From positions 620,001 to 684,000 of the forward strand of contig NZ_FNVQ01000002.1 in NCBI RefSeq assembly GCF_900108065.1: a DNA stretch of 64,000 nucleotides, written 5' to 3'. A program made the position numbers and the translations under genes. Source of the DNA: Marinobacterium lutimaris. Lineage in GTDB: Bacteria; Pseudomonadota; Gammaproteobacteria; Pseudomonadales; Balneatricaceae. Of this stretch, positions 29,359 to 39,343 are shown piece after piece. How positions within the stretch are numbered: position 1 is the stretch's first letter; every line of letters starts with the position of its first letter. The notes under the pieces were generated by a model. That model saw only the letters and a list, made by a program, of their open reading frames with translations, was not told where the DNA came from and searched no databases.

Positions 29359-29780
29359 CAGGGCTTTCTCCCGCTCTGCTGCATCACCTCTTTAAGCCGG
29401 TTGGCGAACGCGCCTTGGGGCGCGTGGCGCGGCTCTATCACTGGAGTGTCGAACTTCTCCAGCAGCGATACCTGCGAGCTGCTGACTCCCAGCAACATCT
29501 GCTGCTCACCCACCTGAATCAGCACCGCTTTTTCACGCTGGCCCAAAGGCAGCACGGCCACTACCTGCATATCCCCCCGCTGCCCCGGCAGGACATTGAG
29601 ACGCCTGACCAGCCAGGCCAGCGCGAGAATCAAACCGATTACGGCGACAAGCCCCAGTACCAGTTCGATAATGGCGCCGGAGCCAAGCGGATTGGGCATG
29701 GAGGAGGATGCGGTTTCAGTGGCGGCCGAATAGCCTGCGCGGCTGATTAACAGAAGCGTGATTGCAAAGGCAAAACGCAT
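29358..29780 (-). CDS. fliO: Flagellar export assembly protein FliO
   Basis: Helps assemble the FliP ring. Its 140 residues include a likely signal peptide (about 1-20), one membrane helix (about 37-60, [23 protein letters not shown]) and a cytosolic domain with [30 protein letters not shown], the family's conserved block. Its start overlaps the fliN stop (TAATG). Confidence 0.93.
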   Translation of the reverse strand: MRFAFAITLLLISRAGYSAATETASSSMPNPLGSGAIIELVLGLVAVIGLILALAWLVRRLNVLPGQRGDMQVVAVLPLGQREKAVLIQVGEQQMLLGVSSSQVSLLEKFDTPVIEPRHAPQGAFANRLKEVMQQSGRKP

Positions 29781-30205
29781 TACTTCAACCGCCGGATGCG
29801 TTCCTGCGGGCTGATCACATCGGTCAGGCGGATGCCGTAGCGGTCATTCACCACCACAACCTCGCCATGGGCGATCAGCGTCCCGTTGATCTTTACGTCC
29901 AAAGGCTCACCAGCCACACGATCCAGCTCGATAACCGATCCCTGATTAAGCTGCAGCAGGTTACGGATAGGAATTTCGGTACCGCCCACTTCCATGGTCA
30001 TGCGCACCGGCACATCCAGAATAACGTCCAGCTTGGGATCACCCACGACTACGGATTCGTCCTTGAGCTCGTCCAGATCCACCGACCTGGCGCCGTCGTC
30101 GCTGATAGCTTCGGTGCCACCGGCGCCGCCTACCTGCTCTTCAAGGGCGGCAGCCCATTCGTCGGCAAGCGCCTGCTGGTCCTGATCGTTATTTTCGTCA
30201 CTCAC
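29780..30205 (-). CDS. fliN: Flagellar motor switch protein FliN
   Basis: C-ring protein at the base of the switch. The C-terminal SpoA domain (about 60-135) has LDVILDVPVRMTMEVGGTEIPIRNLLQLNQGSVIELDR and the GEVVVVNDRYGIRLTDV strand. The N-terminal acidic segment LADEWAAALEEQ is typical of Pseudomonas-like FliN. I place the start at GTG 30205 (141 residues), with GGAGAG well spaced; a TTG at 30211 is too close to it. Confidence 0.94.
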   Translation of the reverse strand: MSDENNDQDQQALADEWAAALEEQVGGAGGTEAISDDGARSVDLDELKDESVVVGDPKLDVILDVPVRMTMEVGGTEIPIRNLLQLNQGSVIELDRVAGEPLDVKINGTLIAHGEVVVVNDRYGIRLTDVISPQERIRRLK

Positions 30206-30229
30206 GTTCAATCTCTCCGCAGACGCGAA

Positions 30230-31213
30230 TTACTCGGGCTGCTTGATTTGTTCCAGAATCTTGATCGCCAGATTACCACGGGAGGTCCCCAGCTGGCAGT
30301 TGTAGATCGGTACACCGTTGGCGTACAGCTCCAGCTTGTCCGGCAGATCAACAGGGATAATGTCACCCGCCTCGAACTCGATTACATCCCTCAGCGTCAT
30401 CTCCCGCTCAGCGACAATCAGGTTAAGATCCAGCGGCGCCAGCATCACGTCGCGATTCAGCGCCGTGCGCCAACGCTCGTCCTGATGCTCCTGGGTATTC
30501 TGGTGACCCGAAACGAGAATCTCGCGGATAGGTTCAAGCATGGCATAGGGCAGCGTCACATGCAGTTCGCCGGTACCACCCTCAAGATCGACCTGAAAGG
30601 TACTAACCACCACCACATCACTGGGATTGATGACGTTGGCCATCGCCGGGTTTACCTCCGAGCCGATATGCTCGAATTTAACCTTGTAGACCGGCTTCCA
30701 GGCCTCTTCCAGATCCCTGAACAGCTGCAGCAGGGTTTTATTGACCAGCCGGGTTTCGGTCGGCGTGAATTCGCGGCCTTCGATCTTGGCGTGACGTCCG
30801 TCGCCGCCGAAAAACTGATCCACCAGCTTGAACACCAGCTTGGCGTCCATGATAAACAGGCCGGTTCCGCGAAACGGGCTGACCTTGACCAGGTTCATAC
30901 TGGTGGGAACATACAGGGTATGGATATAGTCGCCGTACTTCATCACCTGCACACCGCCCACCGTCACATCGGCGGTACGGCGCAGCAGGTTGAACAGGCT
31001 GATACGGGTGTGGCGGGCGAAACGCTCGTTGATCATCTCGAGCGTCGGCATGCGGCCGCGCACGATCCGCTCATGGCTGGCCAGGTCGTAACTGCGGACG
31101 CCGCTTTCGTCTTCTTCCCCGCCTTCGTCTTCAGCGGTGTCTACGTCACCGTCGTCGACACCATGCAGCAGGGCATCGATCTCATCCTGCGAAAGCAGAT
31201 CTTTTACCGACAT
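30230..31213 (-). CDS. fliM: Flagellar motor switch protein FliM
   Basis: C-ring protein that receives CheY-P. The N-terminal CheY-binding peptide LLSQDEIDALLHGVD is present (residues 5-19). The middle CheC-like domain (about 45-230) is followed by a C-terminal SpoA domain (about 250-325). Length 327. It is 11 bp downstream of fliL. Confidence 0.97.
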   Translation of the reverse strand: MSVKDLLSQDEIDALLHGVDDGDVDTAEDEGGEEDESGVRSYDLASHERIVRGRMPTLEMINERFARHTRISLFNLLRRTADVTVGGVQVMKYGDYIHTLYVPTSMNLVKVSPFRGTGLFIMDAKLVFKLVDQFFGGDGRHAKIEGREFTPTETRLVNKTLLQLFRDLEEAWKPVYKVKFEHIGSEVNPAMANVINPSDVVVVSTFQVDLEGGTGELHVTLPYAMLEPIREILVSGHQNTQEHQDERWRTALNRDVMLAPLDLNLIVAEREMTLRDVIEFEAGDIIPVDLPDKLELYANGVPIYNCQLGTSRGNLAIKILEQIKQPE

Positions 31214-31224
31214 GGCGTCTCCGC

Positions 31225-31734
31225 TTACTGCATTACCAGATTGGTGAACAGAATCGACTCTATACCCGGCCGACCGATCTTTTCACGCAGGATCGACTTG
31301 ACCAGGTCGGTAGCCTCGGTGCGCAACTGCTGCTTGCCCTCAATGGTCATCAGATGCTCGAAGGTCTGCGTCGAAAACAGGCCATTCAAGCGCGCGACAA
31401 TCAGTGGCATATGCAGAGTCAGTGCATCCGCAACCTCCTGATCACGGCTTTTCGCTTCGATGTAGGCCTGCATGTAATGGCGTTTACCGTCTTCAGCCTG
31501 CAGCGTAACCACAAACATCGGCTTGCCTTCGAGCGTACGGATCTTGGTGTAAATAGCCTCTTTACGCACAGGCTCGACCGGCGCTGCGGCTTCCTGACTA
31601 TCGCCGCCCAGCAGGAAAAATGCTGCTGCGCCACCGCCGCCGATCACCAACAGCGCGACCAGCGCGATAATGATAAACAGCTTCTTCTTGGAGCCTTTCG
31701 CTCCCTGACCTTCGCTCTGTGCGTCGTCCGCCAT
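31225..31734 (-). CDS. fliL: Flagellar basal body protein FliL
   Basis: Inner-membrane protein around the stators that supports torque. A basic N-terminus (SKKKLFIIIALVALLVIGGGGAAAFFLLGG) contains one membrane helix at about 18-40. The periplasmic domain follows (about 60-169), ending IESILFTNLVMQ as in the family. Length 169. A 90-bp gap with a GC-rich hairpin (31757-31779) separates it from fliK. Confidence 0.94.
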   Translation of the reverse strand: MADDAQSEGQGAKGSKKKLFIIIALVALLVIGGGGAAAFFLLGGDSQEAAAPVEPVRKEAIYTKIRTLEGKPMFVVTLQAEDGKRHYMQAYIEAKSRDQEVADALTLHMPLIVARLNGLFSTQTFEHLMTIEGKQQLRTEATDLVKSILREKIGRPGIESILFTNLVMQ

Positions 31735-31824
31735 ACCTTCCCCGTAAACTACCCACGCGCCCGGAGTTCCTTTGGGCGCACGAACCTGCCGCTAATATAA
31801 CACACTGATTTCAGGTCTAAAGCA

Positions 31825-33912
31825 TCAGGCGTAATAGTCGACGAGCCCTACCGGAGCCTGGCTGACATTGATCAGATTTTCACTTGTACCGCCGCTATCG
31901 CCATAAGCCTGAGATCCGGACTGACGGTTACGGTCGCCACCGGAATCATCCTGGCGCTCACGCGCGGATTGATCCGACACCGACGACTGGTTCAGATCCA
32001 TACCCTGCTCGGCAAACATCTCTTTAAGACGTGGCAACTGCTGTTCAATCGCCTCACGTACCTGCGGATGCGGCGAAGTAAAGCTGACACTGACCTGATC
32101 CTTGCCGTTCAGATGGACCCTCACCTGCATCGCACCCAGTTCCGGTGGATCCAGCTGAATTTCCGCCGAGCGCGGCCCGTACTGGGCCATCATCACCGCG
32201 CGTTGCCCCATCGCCCACCCCCAGGCAGGATCCTGTAGCCGCTGCGCCAGAGCGGCCGCAGCCGCCTCACCACGCGGGGTAGCCGCCCCCGGCTGCATAG
32301 CGCCGGCACTCTGCTGCTGAGCCTGGGTTCCAAGCGTGGCGGCATCGCCATTAACTCGGGCCTCGGTAGAGAATAGCGTGCCAGCATTTCTCGAAGAGGC
32401 TCCAGGCTGATCGGTATCAGCCGACTGAGCCTGAGCAGCCGCCCCGGATTGTGCCGAAACCGGCCCCTGCTGGGATAGCTGCTGATCAACCTGGGCAAGA
32501 CCTGCATTGTTCTGGCCGCCCTGCGGGTTCTGGTTAGCCGCCGGCATCAACAGATCAGCGCCAGGCCTGGCGCCCGACTGACCGCCGTCCGGGGTTCGCG
32601 CGCCCAGCAGCGCCCCGTCGTCATTTGACTGAGTCCGTATCTGCTCAACAGCCGCTGCAGCAACGGCCGGCTGGGACTGAGCTGCAAGCTGCGCATTCGC
32701 AACGGCATCACGGCCAGAGACAAGCTGTTCCGTGCGGGCCTCTACAGTTGCGACCGCCTCGATGTTTGCAGAAGACTCGATCCCCGGAGCGATCACCCCG
32801 GGCCGAGCTCCGGCTTGCTGAGATTCAACCGGCTGAGATTCAGCTGAGCCAGGCTCTGCCTGAGCCGGTAATGCCGACGCTTCAGCGCGAGCTACCTCCG
32901 CCACAGGACTGCCGGCTCTCGGAGTGGCAGGCTCCGCTTCCTGCCGAGCCTGCCCACCGTTCTGCAGCGCCGCTTCACGCACCTCAGGACGTGCCGCCTG
33001 GCCAGGCAAAGGAGGAATTTCAGAAGTCGCCCGCCCTTTTACCGAAGTATTATTGCCTGAAGCATTAACCGAGGACTCGCTTGAAACACGGCGCTCGCCC
33101 TCCGGATGACCACCCTCAGCCACTGCTGGCACTGCGGCCTCCACACCTGGCTTAACGCCGGACTCCGCCTGACCAGGGAGTTCCTGACCCTGGCCAGCCC
33201 TGCCGGCCAACCCGCCCCCTTCCACAGAGAGTGAGACCTTTGCGTCTACCTCAGCAGCCGGCACCGCCGCGCTATGGCTTTTGCCCTCACCTTTGCCCTC
33301 AACAGCTCCGTCAACAGCTCCGTCAACAGCACCCTCGGCAGCAACAAGCCCTTGCGATGGCAGATCAATCACAGGAGTCACATTCTGGCCAGCCTCTTTG
33401 GGATCTTCCCCCGCGTCATCGTCGGCAAGCTGAGCCGAGTCGTTCGACTGCTCATCGTCCGTGTTTACTATATCAGCTGCATGCTCTGGCTCTGCTTCGC
33501 CCGTTTCACCTGGCGCTTCTGCCACTGAGCCTTCTGATCTGCCTTCTGCCTTGCTCTCTTCCGCCTTGCTCTCTTCCGCCTTGCCCTCTCCCGCCCCCTC
33601 GATCCCGGACCCTGAATCGGCATGTGCTTCGGAGCCTGTCTCAGCAGTTCCTTCAGACACTGCGACCTGTGCATCCCCCGCGGAATCCTTCGATCCCTGT
33701 TGCCGCTGCGCAGGCAGATCCTTTCCGTTAGACGGCAAGGCGTCGCCGCTCTCCGGTTTCGGCGCAGTCCGGTTATCTTCGGCATGACGCATCAACTGCT
33801 GAAAACCGGCACCAGGATCAACCGGCGTGGCAACGCCAGCCGCCGCGGGCCTCGGGGCAGATACGGAAACCGAAACACTGACGGGCGAAACGGAAACACT
33901 GGGTGACGGCAT
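31825..33912 (-). CDS. fliK: Flagellar hook-length control protein FliK
   Basis: Secreted ruler that sets hook length and triggers the FlhB switch. The conserved C-terminal Flg_hook domain (about 555-650) has EIQLDPPELGAMQVRVHLNGKDQV. The N-terminal two-thirds are Ala/Gln/Glu/Ser/Gly-rich and probably disordered. They contain in-frame tandem repeats: AEESK-type near 33545-33590 and VDGA near 33300-33332. At 695 residues it is much longer than the roughly 400-residue Salmonella protein. A predicted sigma-54 promoter precedes it. This is the canonical fliK of the operon. Confidence 0.92.
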   Translation of the reverse strand: MPSPSVSVSPVSVSVSVSAPRPAAAGVATPVDPGAGFQQLMRHAEDNRTAPKPESGDALPSNGKDLPAQRQQGSKDSAGDAQVAVSEGTAETGSEAHADSGSGIEGAGEGKAEESKAEESKAEGRSEGSVAEAPGETGEAEPEHAADIVNTDDEQSNDSAQLADDDAGEDPKEAGQNVTPVIDLPSQGLVAAEGAVDGAVDGAVEGKGEGKSHSAAVPAAEVDAKVSLSVEGGGLAGRAGQGQELPGQAESGVKPGVEAAVPAVAEGGHPEGERRVSSESSVNASGNNTSVKGRATSEIPPLPGQAARPEVREAALQNGGQARQEAEPATPRAGSPVAEVARAEASALPAQAEPGSAESQPVESQQAGARPGVIAPGIESSANIEAVATVEARTEQLVSGRDAVANAQLAAQSQPAVAAAAVEQIRTQSNDDGALLGARTPDGGQSGARPGADLLMPAANQNPQGGQNNAGLAQVDQQLSQQGPVSAQSGAAAQAQSADTDQPGASSRNAGTLFSTEARVNGDAATLGTQAQQQSAGAMQPGAATPRGEAAAAALAQRLQDPAWGWAMGQRAVMMAQYGPRSAEIQLDPPELGAMQVRVHLNGKDQVSVSFTSPHPQVREAIEQQLPRLKEMFAEQGMDLNQSSVSDQSARERQDDSGGDRNRQSGSQAYGDSGGTSENLINVSQAPVGLVDYYA

Positions 33913-33956
33913 GGTCGTTCCTCAATACGAAAACTGACGACTAATACCGGAACAGA

Positions 33957-33971
33957 GCAATAAAAGGGCCA
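33957..33971 (-). promoter_or_regulatory. Sigma-54 promoter of fliK (internal to the fli array)
   Basis: The minus strand reads TGGCCCTTTTATTGC followed by T, with exact -24/-12 spacing. It is 45-59 bp upstream of the fliK ATG in the 108-bp fliJ-fliK gap. It would start a transcript covering fliK, fliLMNOPQR and flhB. Confidence 0.72.
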
Positions 33972-34020
33972 GATGGGAGAGTTCAACCGCGAAGAATGGG
34001 CTGATGTCGTCCAGGTGCAG

Positions 34021-34464
34021 CTAGATGTAGGTCGGGCGCGTATGCTGAGCGCGTTCATCAAGCTCCTGCTGCAGACGCTTGTCGCCATGCCGGCGCTGCT
34101 CTTCCTGCGCCTTATCGAGCAGTTTCTGCATCGCCTTGTGATGCGCCATCGCCTGACGCCAATAGATCTCGACCTGTTCCAGCTGAGCGCGGCTCTGTTT
34201 CAGCGCCTGTTCCTGCTGCAGACTTGTAGCACTGAGCTTGTTGATAAACGCCTGGTAGGTCTGGATACCACCACTGGAAAGGCCGTTGCGCCCTGCCGCC
34301 TGAAACTGCTGCTGGTATTCCAACTGATACTGACTGAGCTGCCTCAGACCCGCCTCAGCCTGCGCCACACGCTGCTGCGACTCGCCCAGCAGCCTTTCTG
34401 CCTCTTTACGCTTGCGCTCGGCCAGGTCCAGCAGCAGTTTGAAGCGATCAATCTTTTTCGACAT
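34021..34464 (-). CDS. fliJ: Flagellar export chaperone FliJ
   Basis: Coiled-coil stalk protein that links the FliI ATPase to FlhA. All 147 residues are predicted helical and highly charged (FKLLLDLAERKRKEAERLLGESQQRVAQAEAGL; AMQKLLDKAQEEQRRHGDKRLQQELDERA). It lies directly after fliI and before fliK. Confidence 0.93.
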   Translation of the reverse strand: MSKKIDRFKLLLDLAERKRKEAERLLGESQQRVAQAEAGLRQLSQYQLEYQQQFQAAGRNGLSSGGIQTYQAFINKLSATSLQQEQALKQSRAQLEQVEIYWRQAMAHHKAMQKLLDKAQEEQRRHGDKRLQQELDERAQHTRPTYI

Positions 34465-34481
34465 CCAACCCTCTCAGCGGC

Positions 34482-35870
34482 TCAAGGTTTACGCCTGAGG
34501 CCTGCAGCGACGGCCTGCTGCGGCTGCGCCTGGGCCGCTTGTTCAGGCTTGGCCTGCATAATCATCACCAGTTCCTGGATTGCCCGCTTCATCGGCATCG
34601 GCTCCTGCATCCCCTGCTGTAGATAGGCACGCATGGCCGGCAACAGTTCAATGGAGCGATCGATCTCCGCATCGGTTCCGCGCGCATAGGCCCCGACAGA
34701 TATCAGGTCCTCGTTCTGATGATAGCGCGCCCAGGTGCGTTTCATCTGCAGCGCGAACTGCTGGTGGGTTGGGTCGACGATCTGCGGCATGGCACGGCTG
34801 ATCGACGCCTCAATATCGATCGCGGGATAATGCCCCTGCTCAGCCAGATCCCTGGACAGCACAATATGCCCGTCCAGAATTGCCCGCGCAGAGTCCGCCA
34901 CCGGATCTTGCTGATCGTCACCCTCGGTTAGCACCGTGTAGAACGCGGTTACCGAGCCGCCGCCCGTCTCTCCATTACCGGCGCGCTCCACCAATTTAGG
35001 CAACTTGGCAAATACTGAAGGAGGGTATCCCTTGGTCGCCGGGGGCTCACCCACGGCGAGCGCAATTTCACGCTGCGCCTGAGCATATCGGGTCAGCGAG
35101 TCCATCAGCAGCAGTACATTCTTGCCCTGGGCACGAAAGTATTCAGCAATACGCGTCGACAGCTGCGCTGCCCGCATCCGCATCAATGGCGAGTCATCCG
35201 CGGGAGCCGCCACCACGACCGAACGCTGACGTCCAGCCTGACCCAGGCTCTGATCGATAAATTCACGCACCTCTCGGCCACGTTCACCAATCAACCCGAC
35301 GACCGTAATATCCGCCTCGGTGAAACGGGTCATCATCCCCAGCAGCACCGATTTCCCCACACCACTGCCGGCAAACAGCCCCAATCGCTGCCCACGACCG
35401 ACTGATAGCAGGCCATTGATTGCGCGAACACCTACATCCAGCGTGGTTTCGATGGGATGACGATTCAGCGGGTTGATGGTTTCGCCACTGAGCGACACCA
35501 TGGCATCAGCCTGAACCGGTCCAAGGCCATCCAGAGGGCGCCCTATGCCATCGATTACCCGCCCCAGCAAACCGGGTCCCACCGGTACAAGACTCGCCCC
35601 CAGACGTGGCACCACGCGGGCTCCAGGGCTCAGACCGTCGATACTCTCAAGCGGCATAAGATAGATGCGATCACCGGCGAAGCCAACTACCTCGGCTTCG
35701 GCCGACACGCCCGGCGCCACCTCGACCACGCAGTTATCGCCCAGCGCAACACGCAGCCCGATCGCCTCCAGTGTGAGGCCGATCATGCGGGTAATCTGGC
35801 CCTCGGTACCGGGACGCGGAGCCTGATAAGGAATGTTGAGATACTTGGAAAGCCGCTCGTTGAGCGTCAT
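34482..35870 (-). CDS. fliI: Flagellum-specific ATPase FliI
   Basis: F1-beta-like ATPase of the flagellar export apparatus. Walker A is [11 protein letters not shown] (residues 164-174) and the Walker B region is [36 protein letters not shown], characteristic of FliI/YscN. Length 462. Its ATG overlaps the fliH stop by 4 bp. Confidence 0.97.
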   Translation of the reverse strand: MTLNERLSKYLNIPYQAPRPGTEGQITRMIGLTLEAIGLRVALGDNCVVEVAPGVSAEAEVVGFAGDRIYLMPLESIDGLSPGARVVPRLGASLVPVGPGLLGRVIDGIGRPLDGLGPVQADAMVSLSGETINPLNRHPIETTLDVGVRAINGLLSVGRGQRLGLFAGSGVGKSVLLGMMTRFTEADITVVGLIGERGREVREFIDQSLGQAGRQRSVVVAAPADDSPLMRMRAAQLSTRIAEYFRAQGKNVLLLMDSLTRYAQAQREIALAVGEPPATKGYPPSVFAKLPKLVERAGNGETGGGSVTAFYTVLTEGDDQQDPVADSARAILDGHIVLSRDLAEQGHYPAIDIEASISRAMPQIVDPTHQQFALQMKRTWARYHQNEDLISVGAYARGTDAEIDRSIELLPAMRAYLQQGMQEPMPMKRAIQELVMIMQAKPEQAAQAQPQQAVAAGLRRKP

Positions 35871-36637
35871 TCGCCGCCCTCCTCGGGCGACTCATCACTG
35901 GTCGCCGGCAGCAGGCGGCGCTTAAGCTGATCCGCAACCTGGGCAAAGCGGTTCTCGACGGAGGCATCGACGCGGGAGGCTCCTGCCAGCAGTTCACAGC
36001 CGCCAGCAGTCATGGCGGGATCTTCGATCAGCTCCCAACCCTGCAGCTCGGCCTGCTTGGCCAGCAAGGCGCAATCATCGGGGTTTAGCCTGAGGCGCAC
36101 CGGTCCAGAGTTCGGCGGCAGACAGTTCAGCGCGTCGCTGATCGCGGCGTTTAGCAGTTCCGGCCGGGCGATCAGCTCCGCCTGCACCACCGCCGCTGCA
36201 AGCTGCTCAACCAGCGTAAGAATCGTAGCCTCGAGCGCCTGATGCTGCTGCTCCAGCGGACGCTGCAGCTGGCCTATCAATGACTCCAGCTGTTGCAGCT
36301 GCGCATCGATCCTGGCCCGTCCCTCATCCAGCCCCTGCTGAAGTCCCTGCTCCAGCCCCTCTTTGCGGCCCGCTTCAACCCCTTCCTGCCGCCCCTGCTC
36401 CAGGCCTTCGGCACGCGCCTCTTCGACGATCGACTCCCACTGGGCGAGCGTCAATTTTTCGGCGTAGATCTCTTCCTCAACCACCTTCACTTCGGTGATC
36501 GGCTCAGGTTCGGGCTTCTGCGCCAGCGCAATAAGACGATCGCGCTCGGCATCGGTCATGTCTGGCAGCTTCCAGGCGCTGACACGACCGGCGTCACGGG
36601 CGCGAATAAGAACGGGAGTTGAGGCTTCTGACTTCAT
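35867..36637 (-). CDS. fliH: Flagellar assembly protein FliH
   Basis: Regulator and stator-like partner of FliI. The 256-residue protein has a charged N-terminus and an AxxxG-type helical repeat ([30 protein letters not shown], about residues 96-125). The C-terminal FliH/YscL domain (about 140-250) follows. The Gly-spaced helix repeat is the family hallmark. Located between fliG and fliI. Confidence 0.94.
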   Translation of the reverse strand: MKSEASTPVLIRARDAGRVSAWKLPDMTDAERDRLIALAQKPEPEPITEVKVVEEEIYAEKLTLAQWESIVEEARAEGLEQGRQEGVEAGRKEGLEQGLQQGLDEGRARIDAQLQQLESLIGQLQRPLEQQHQALEATILTLVEQLAAAVVQAELIARPELLNAAISDALNCLPPNSGPVRLRLNPDDCALLAKQAELQGWELIEDPAMTAGGCELLAGASRVDASVENRFAQVADQLKRRLLPATSDESPEEGGE

Positions 36638-36641
36638 GGCA

Positions 36642-37637
36642 TCAGATCATATCTTCACCGCCGCCGCCGAGTACAATCTCACCCTCGTCGGCCAGACGGC
36701 GCGCCACGCCCAAAATCTCTTTCTGCGCTGCTTCCACTTCGCTGACGCGCACCGGGCCCTTGGCCTCCAGGTCATCACGCAGCAGCTCGGCGGCTCGCTT
36801 GGACATATTTTTGAAGATCTTTTCCTGCAAACCGGTATCCGCTCCCTTGAGCGCCACCACCAGCACATCGGTAGAGATTTCGCGCAGGATCACCTGGATG
36901 CTGCGATCGTCCACCTCCAGCAGGTTGTCGAACACAAACATCATGTCCTGAATCTCCAGCGCCAGCCCCTCGTCGGTCTCGCGGATCGATTCCATCAGTT
37001 CCGCTTCGATGCTGGAATCCAGGTAGTTCATGATATCCGCGGTCTGGCGCACGCCACCCAGGGTCGTCGTCTGACTGGTTCGAGTGCCGGTAAACTGACT
37101 TTCGAGCATATCATTAAGCTCCTGCAACGCCTGGGGCTGAATCCGATCCAGCGCCGCAATGCGCATTACCAGTTCGATCCGCACCTTGTCATCGAAGAAG
37201 CTGAGCACGCTCGCCGCCTGATCTGGATCCAAGTAAGCAACGATCACCGCCTGTATCTGCGGGTGCTCATAACGCAGGATCTCCGCCACCTGGCGCGCAT
37301 CCATCCAGCGCAGCGTATCCAGGCCGGATGTATTGGTGGTCATCAGGATGCGATCAATCAGCGTCTTGGCCTTTTCCTCGCCCAACGCCTGATTCAGCAT
37401 AGCGCGGATATAGCGGTCGTTGTTGATCCCTATACCCGTCTGATCACTGACCACACCAAGAAAATCGGACACCACCGTTTCCACTCGGGACTGAGGCACG
37501 TTATCAAGCTGGGTCATCGCCTCGCCGATCTTCTGTACCTCTTTCGGCCCCAGATGCTTGAGGATCTCCGCCGCATCGGATTCACCGAGGCTGATCAGAA
37601 GGATCGCCGCCTTTTCAATATCTGTCAGCTCACTCAC
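36642..37637 (-). CDS. fliG: Flagellar motor switch protein FliG
   Basis: C-ring protein that contacts FliF and the stators. N-terminal domain LTDIEKAAILLISLGESDAAEILKHLGPKEVQKI; middle domain with the EHPQ motif (RYEHPQIQAVIVAYLDP); C-terminal torque domain with conserved charged residues (MFVFDNLLEVDDRSIQVILREI). I prefer GTG 37637 (331 residues) because GGTGA is well spaced from it. A TTG at 37643 is the alternative. It overlaps the end of fliF by 8 bp. Confidence 0.96.
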   Translation of the reverse strand: MSELTDIEKAAILLISLGESDAAEILKHLGPKEVQKIGEAMTQLDNVPQSRVETVVSDFLGVVSDQTGIGINNDRYIRAMLNQALGEEKAKTLIDRILMTTNTSGLDTLRWMDARQVAEILRYEHPQIQAVIVAYLDPDQAASVLSFFDDKVRIELVMRIAALDRIQPQALQELNDMLESQFTGTRTSQTTTLGGVRQTADIMNYLDSSIEAELMESIRETDEGLALEIQDMMFVFDNLLEVDDRSIQVILREISTDVLVVALKGADTGLQEKIFKNMSKRAAELLRDDLEAKGPVRVSEVEAAQKEILGVARRLADEGEIVLGGGGEDMI

Positions 37638-39315
37638 GCTCAATCACCCACTGCCGGACCGCCTGCGCGACTTTTTCCGGATCTTCCGCCACCAGACTGC
37701 GGATCGCATTGAGCTGGTATTCAAAGCTCTCGTTCGGCGTCGCCATCATGCTCTTGTCGATGCCGCCAAAGGTCACCTTGTCATCGGACACATCGGTACC
37801 ATCAAGACCCTCAAGTTCGGCGGATACATCGCCAGCGGGGCCAAGATGGAGTTCGTTTTTCTCGCCACTGGAAGAGCTGGCCAGGCTTTTCAGAATCGGA
37901 CGCAAAACGAAAAGCACCAGGATTAGCACGAACAGCGCGGCCATCAGCTGTTTGCCAAGGTCCCAGAACCAGTCCTGCTGCCAGAAGGAAAGCTCAATAT
38001 CCTGCACCTGCTCCGGCGGCACGAAGGGCGAGTTGACCACGGTGACACTGTCACCGCGGGCCGCCGAATAACCTACGGCGTTCTCCACCAGAACCCGCAG
38101 CCGCTCCAGTTCATTCTGCTGCCACTGGGCGCGAGACTGGGAGCCATCGGCCGGATTGATGCTGACCAGGTCATCCACCACCACAGCGACGCTGATACGC
38201 TGGATACGACCCTGCTGATGCCGCGTATAACTGACGGAGCGATCCAGCTCGTAATTTTTCACCGACTGTTCGCGACTGCTTCCCGCTACTCCCGCGAGGC
38301 TTGCGCCGGCGCCATTGGCGCCCTGCCCGTTAACCTGTTCCGGCACACTGCTCGGGCCCGGCGGCTGGTTTGACAGAGCGCCCGGCACACCGCCGACCGC
38401 ATCACCGGAAGCGCGGTTTTCCTCCAGCGTTTTCTCGCTGCGCAGCGCTGGCAGGTCCGGGTTGTACATTTCGTCGGCCTGCTCGATCTGGGTAAAGTCC
38501 ACATCGGCTGAAACTTCGGCACGGAAATTCCCCAGCCCGACCACAGGCTGAAGAATACTGTTGACCCGGTTCAGCAGCGTATCTTCAACACTGCGGGTGT
38601 ATTCCAGCTGCTTGGCCGCCAGTACCACGTCGGTATCAGCATCACGCGTATTGAGCAGACGCCCCTTCTGATCGACCACGGTGACATCTTTGACATCGAG
38701 CTCAGGAATGCTGGACGCCACCAGGTTGGCGATTGCGGCTACCTGATCACGCTCGAGGCGACGCCCGGAGAACATCTCTACAAATACCGAAGCACGCGGC
38801 TTGCGCGAGTCGCGGATAAATACGGATTCCTTGGGGATCGCCAGGTGCACACGGGCATTACGCACGGCGACCATGCTGGCGATGGTCCTTGCCAGCTCGC
38901 CCTCAAGCCCGCGGCGATAGCGTGCGGTTTCCATGAACTGGCTGGTGCCCAGACCCTGGTCCTGCTCCAGCAGCTCAAAACCGACCGTTTTGTCGTTGGT
39001 AAATCCCTGGGCAGCCAGACGCAGCCGGGCCTGATGCACCTGATCCTGGGGAACCAGGATAGCGCGACCGGCGGTATCGAATTCATAGGGGATCTGCAGC
39101 TGATCGAGCTGCTCGATCACTTCGTTGGCGTCAGCGAATGTGAGGTTGGAAAACAGCACACGGTAATCGGGCGCCTGTGACCAGAGCACCACGGCAAAAC
39201 CTATGGCGATACTGGCCGCAAGCCCGACCATCAAGCCGAGCTGACGCAGCATGCTCAGGCCGTTAAAACCTGAGACCCAGCTGTTTTTCCCGAACTGTCC
39301 CGCCGTATCTGCCAT
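37630..39315 (-). CDS. fliF: Flagellar MS-ring protein FliF
   Basis: Inner-membrane MS ring, the base of the flagellum. It has an N-terminal helix (about 25-47), ring-building domains (YRVLFSNLTFADANEVIEQLDQLQIPYEF...) and a periplasmic region. A second helix is near 455-475 (LMAALFVLILVLFVLRPIL), followed by a C-terminal tail that binds FliG. Length 561. ATG at 39315; second gene after fliE. Confidence 0.97.
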   Translation of the reverse strand: MADTAGQFGKNSWVSGFNGLSMLRQLGLMVGLAASIAIGFAVVLWSQAPDYRVLFSNLTFADANEVIEQLDQLQIPYEFDTAGRAILVPQDQVHQARLRLAAQGFTNDKTVGFELLEQDQGLGTSQFMETARYRRGLEGELARTIASMVAVRNARVHLAIPKESVFIRDSRKPRASVFVEMFSGRRLERDQVAAIANLVASSIPELDVKDVTVVDQKGRLLNTRDADTDVVLAAKQLEYTRSVEDTLLNRVNSILQPVVGLGNFRAEVSADVDFTQIEQADEMYNPDLPALRSEKTLEENRASGDAVGGVPGALSNQPPGPSSVPEQVNGQGANGAGASLAGVAGSSREQSVKNYELDRSVSYTRHQQGRIQRISVAVVVDDLVSINPADGSQSRAQWQQNELERLRVLVENAVGYSAARGDSVTVVNSPFVPPEQVQDIELSFWQQDWFWDLGKQLMAALFVLILVLFVLRPILKSLASSSSGEKNELHLGPAGDVSAELEGLDGTDVSDDKVTFGGIDKSMMATPNESFEYQLNAIRSLVAEDPEKVAQAVRQWVIERE

Positions 39316-39343
39316 GCAGCCTCAAGAAACCGGAGTGCGGCGA

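Noticed and set aside
29762-31441. Plus-strand 559-codon open frame across fliN, fliM and fliL
   Set aside because: Runs antisense through three secure genes and their gaps; composition is typical of a reverse-complement frame.
31790-31803. GGCAGGTTCGTGC before fliL as a sigma-54 site
   Set aside because: Distance between GG and GC is one base short of the required spacing.
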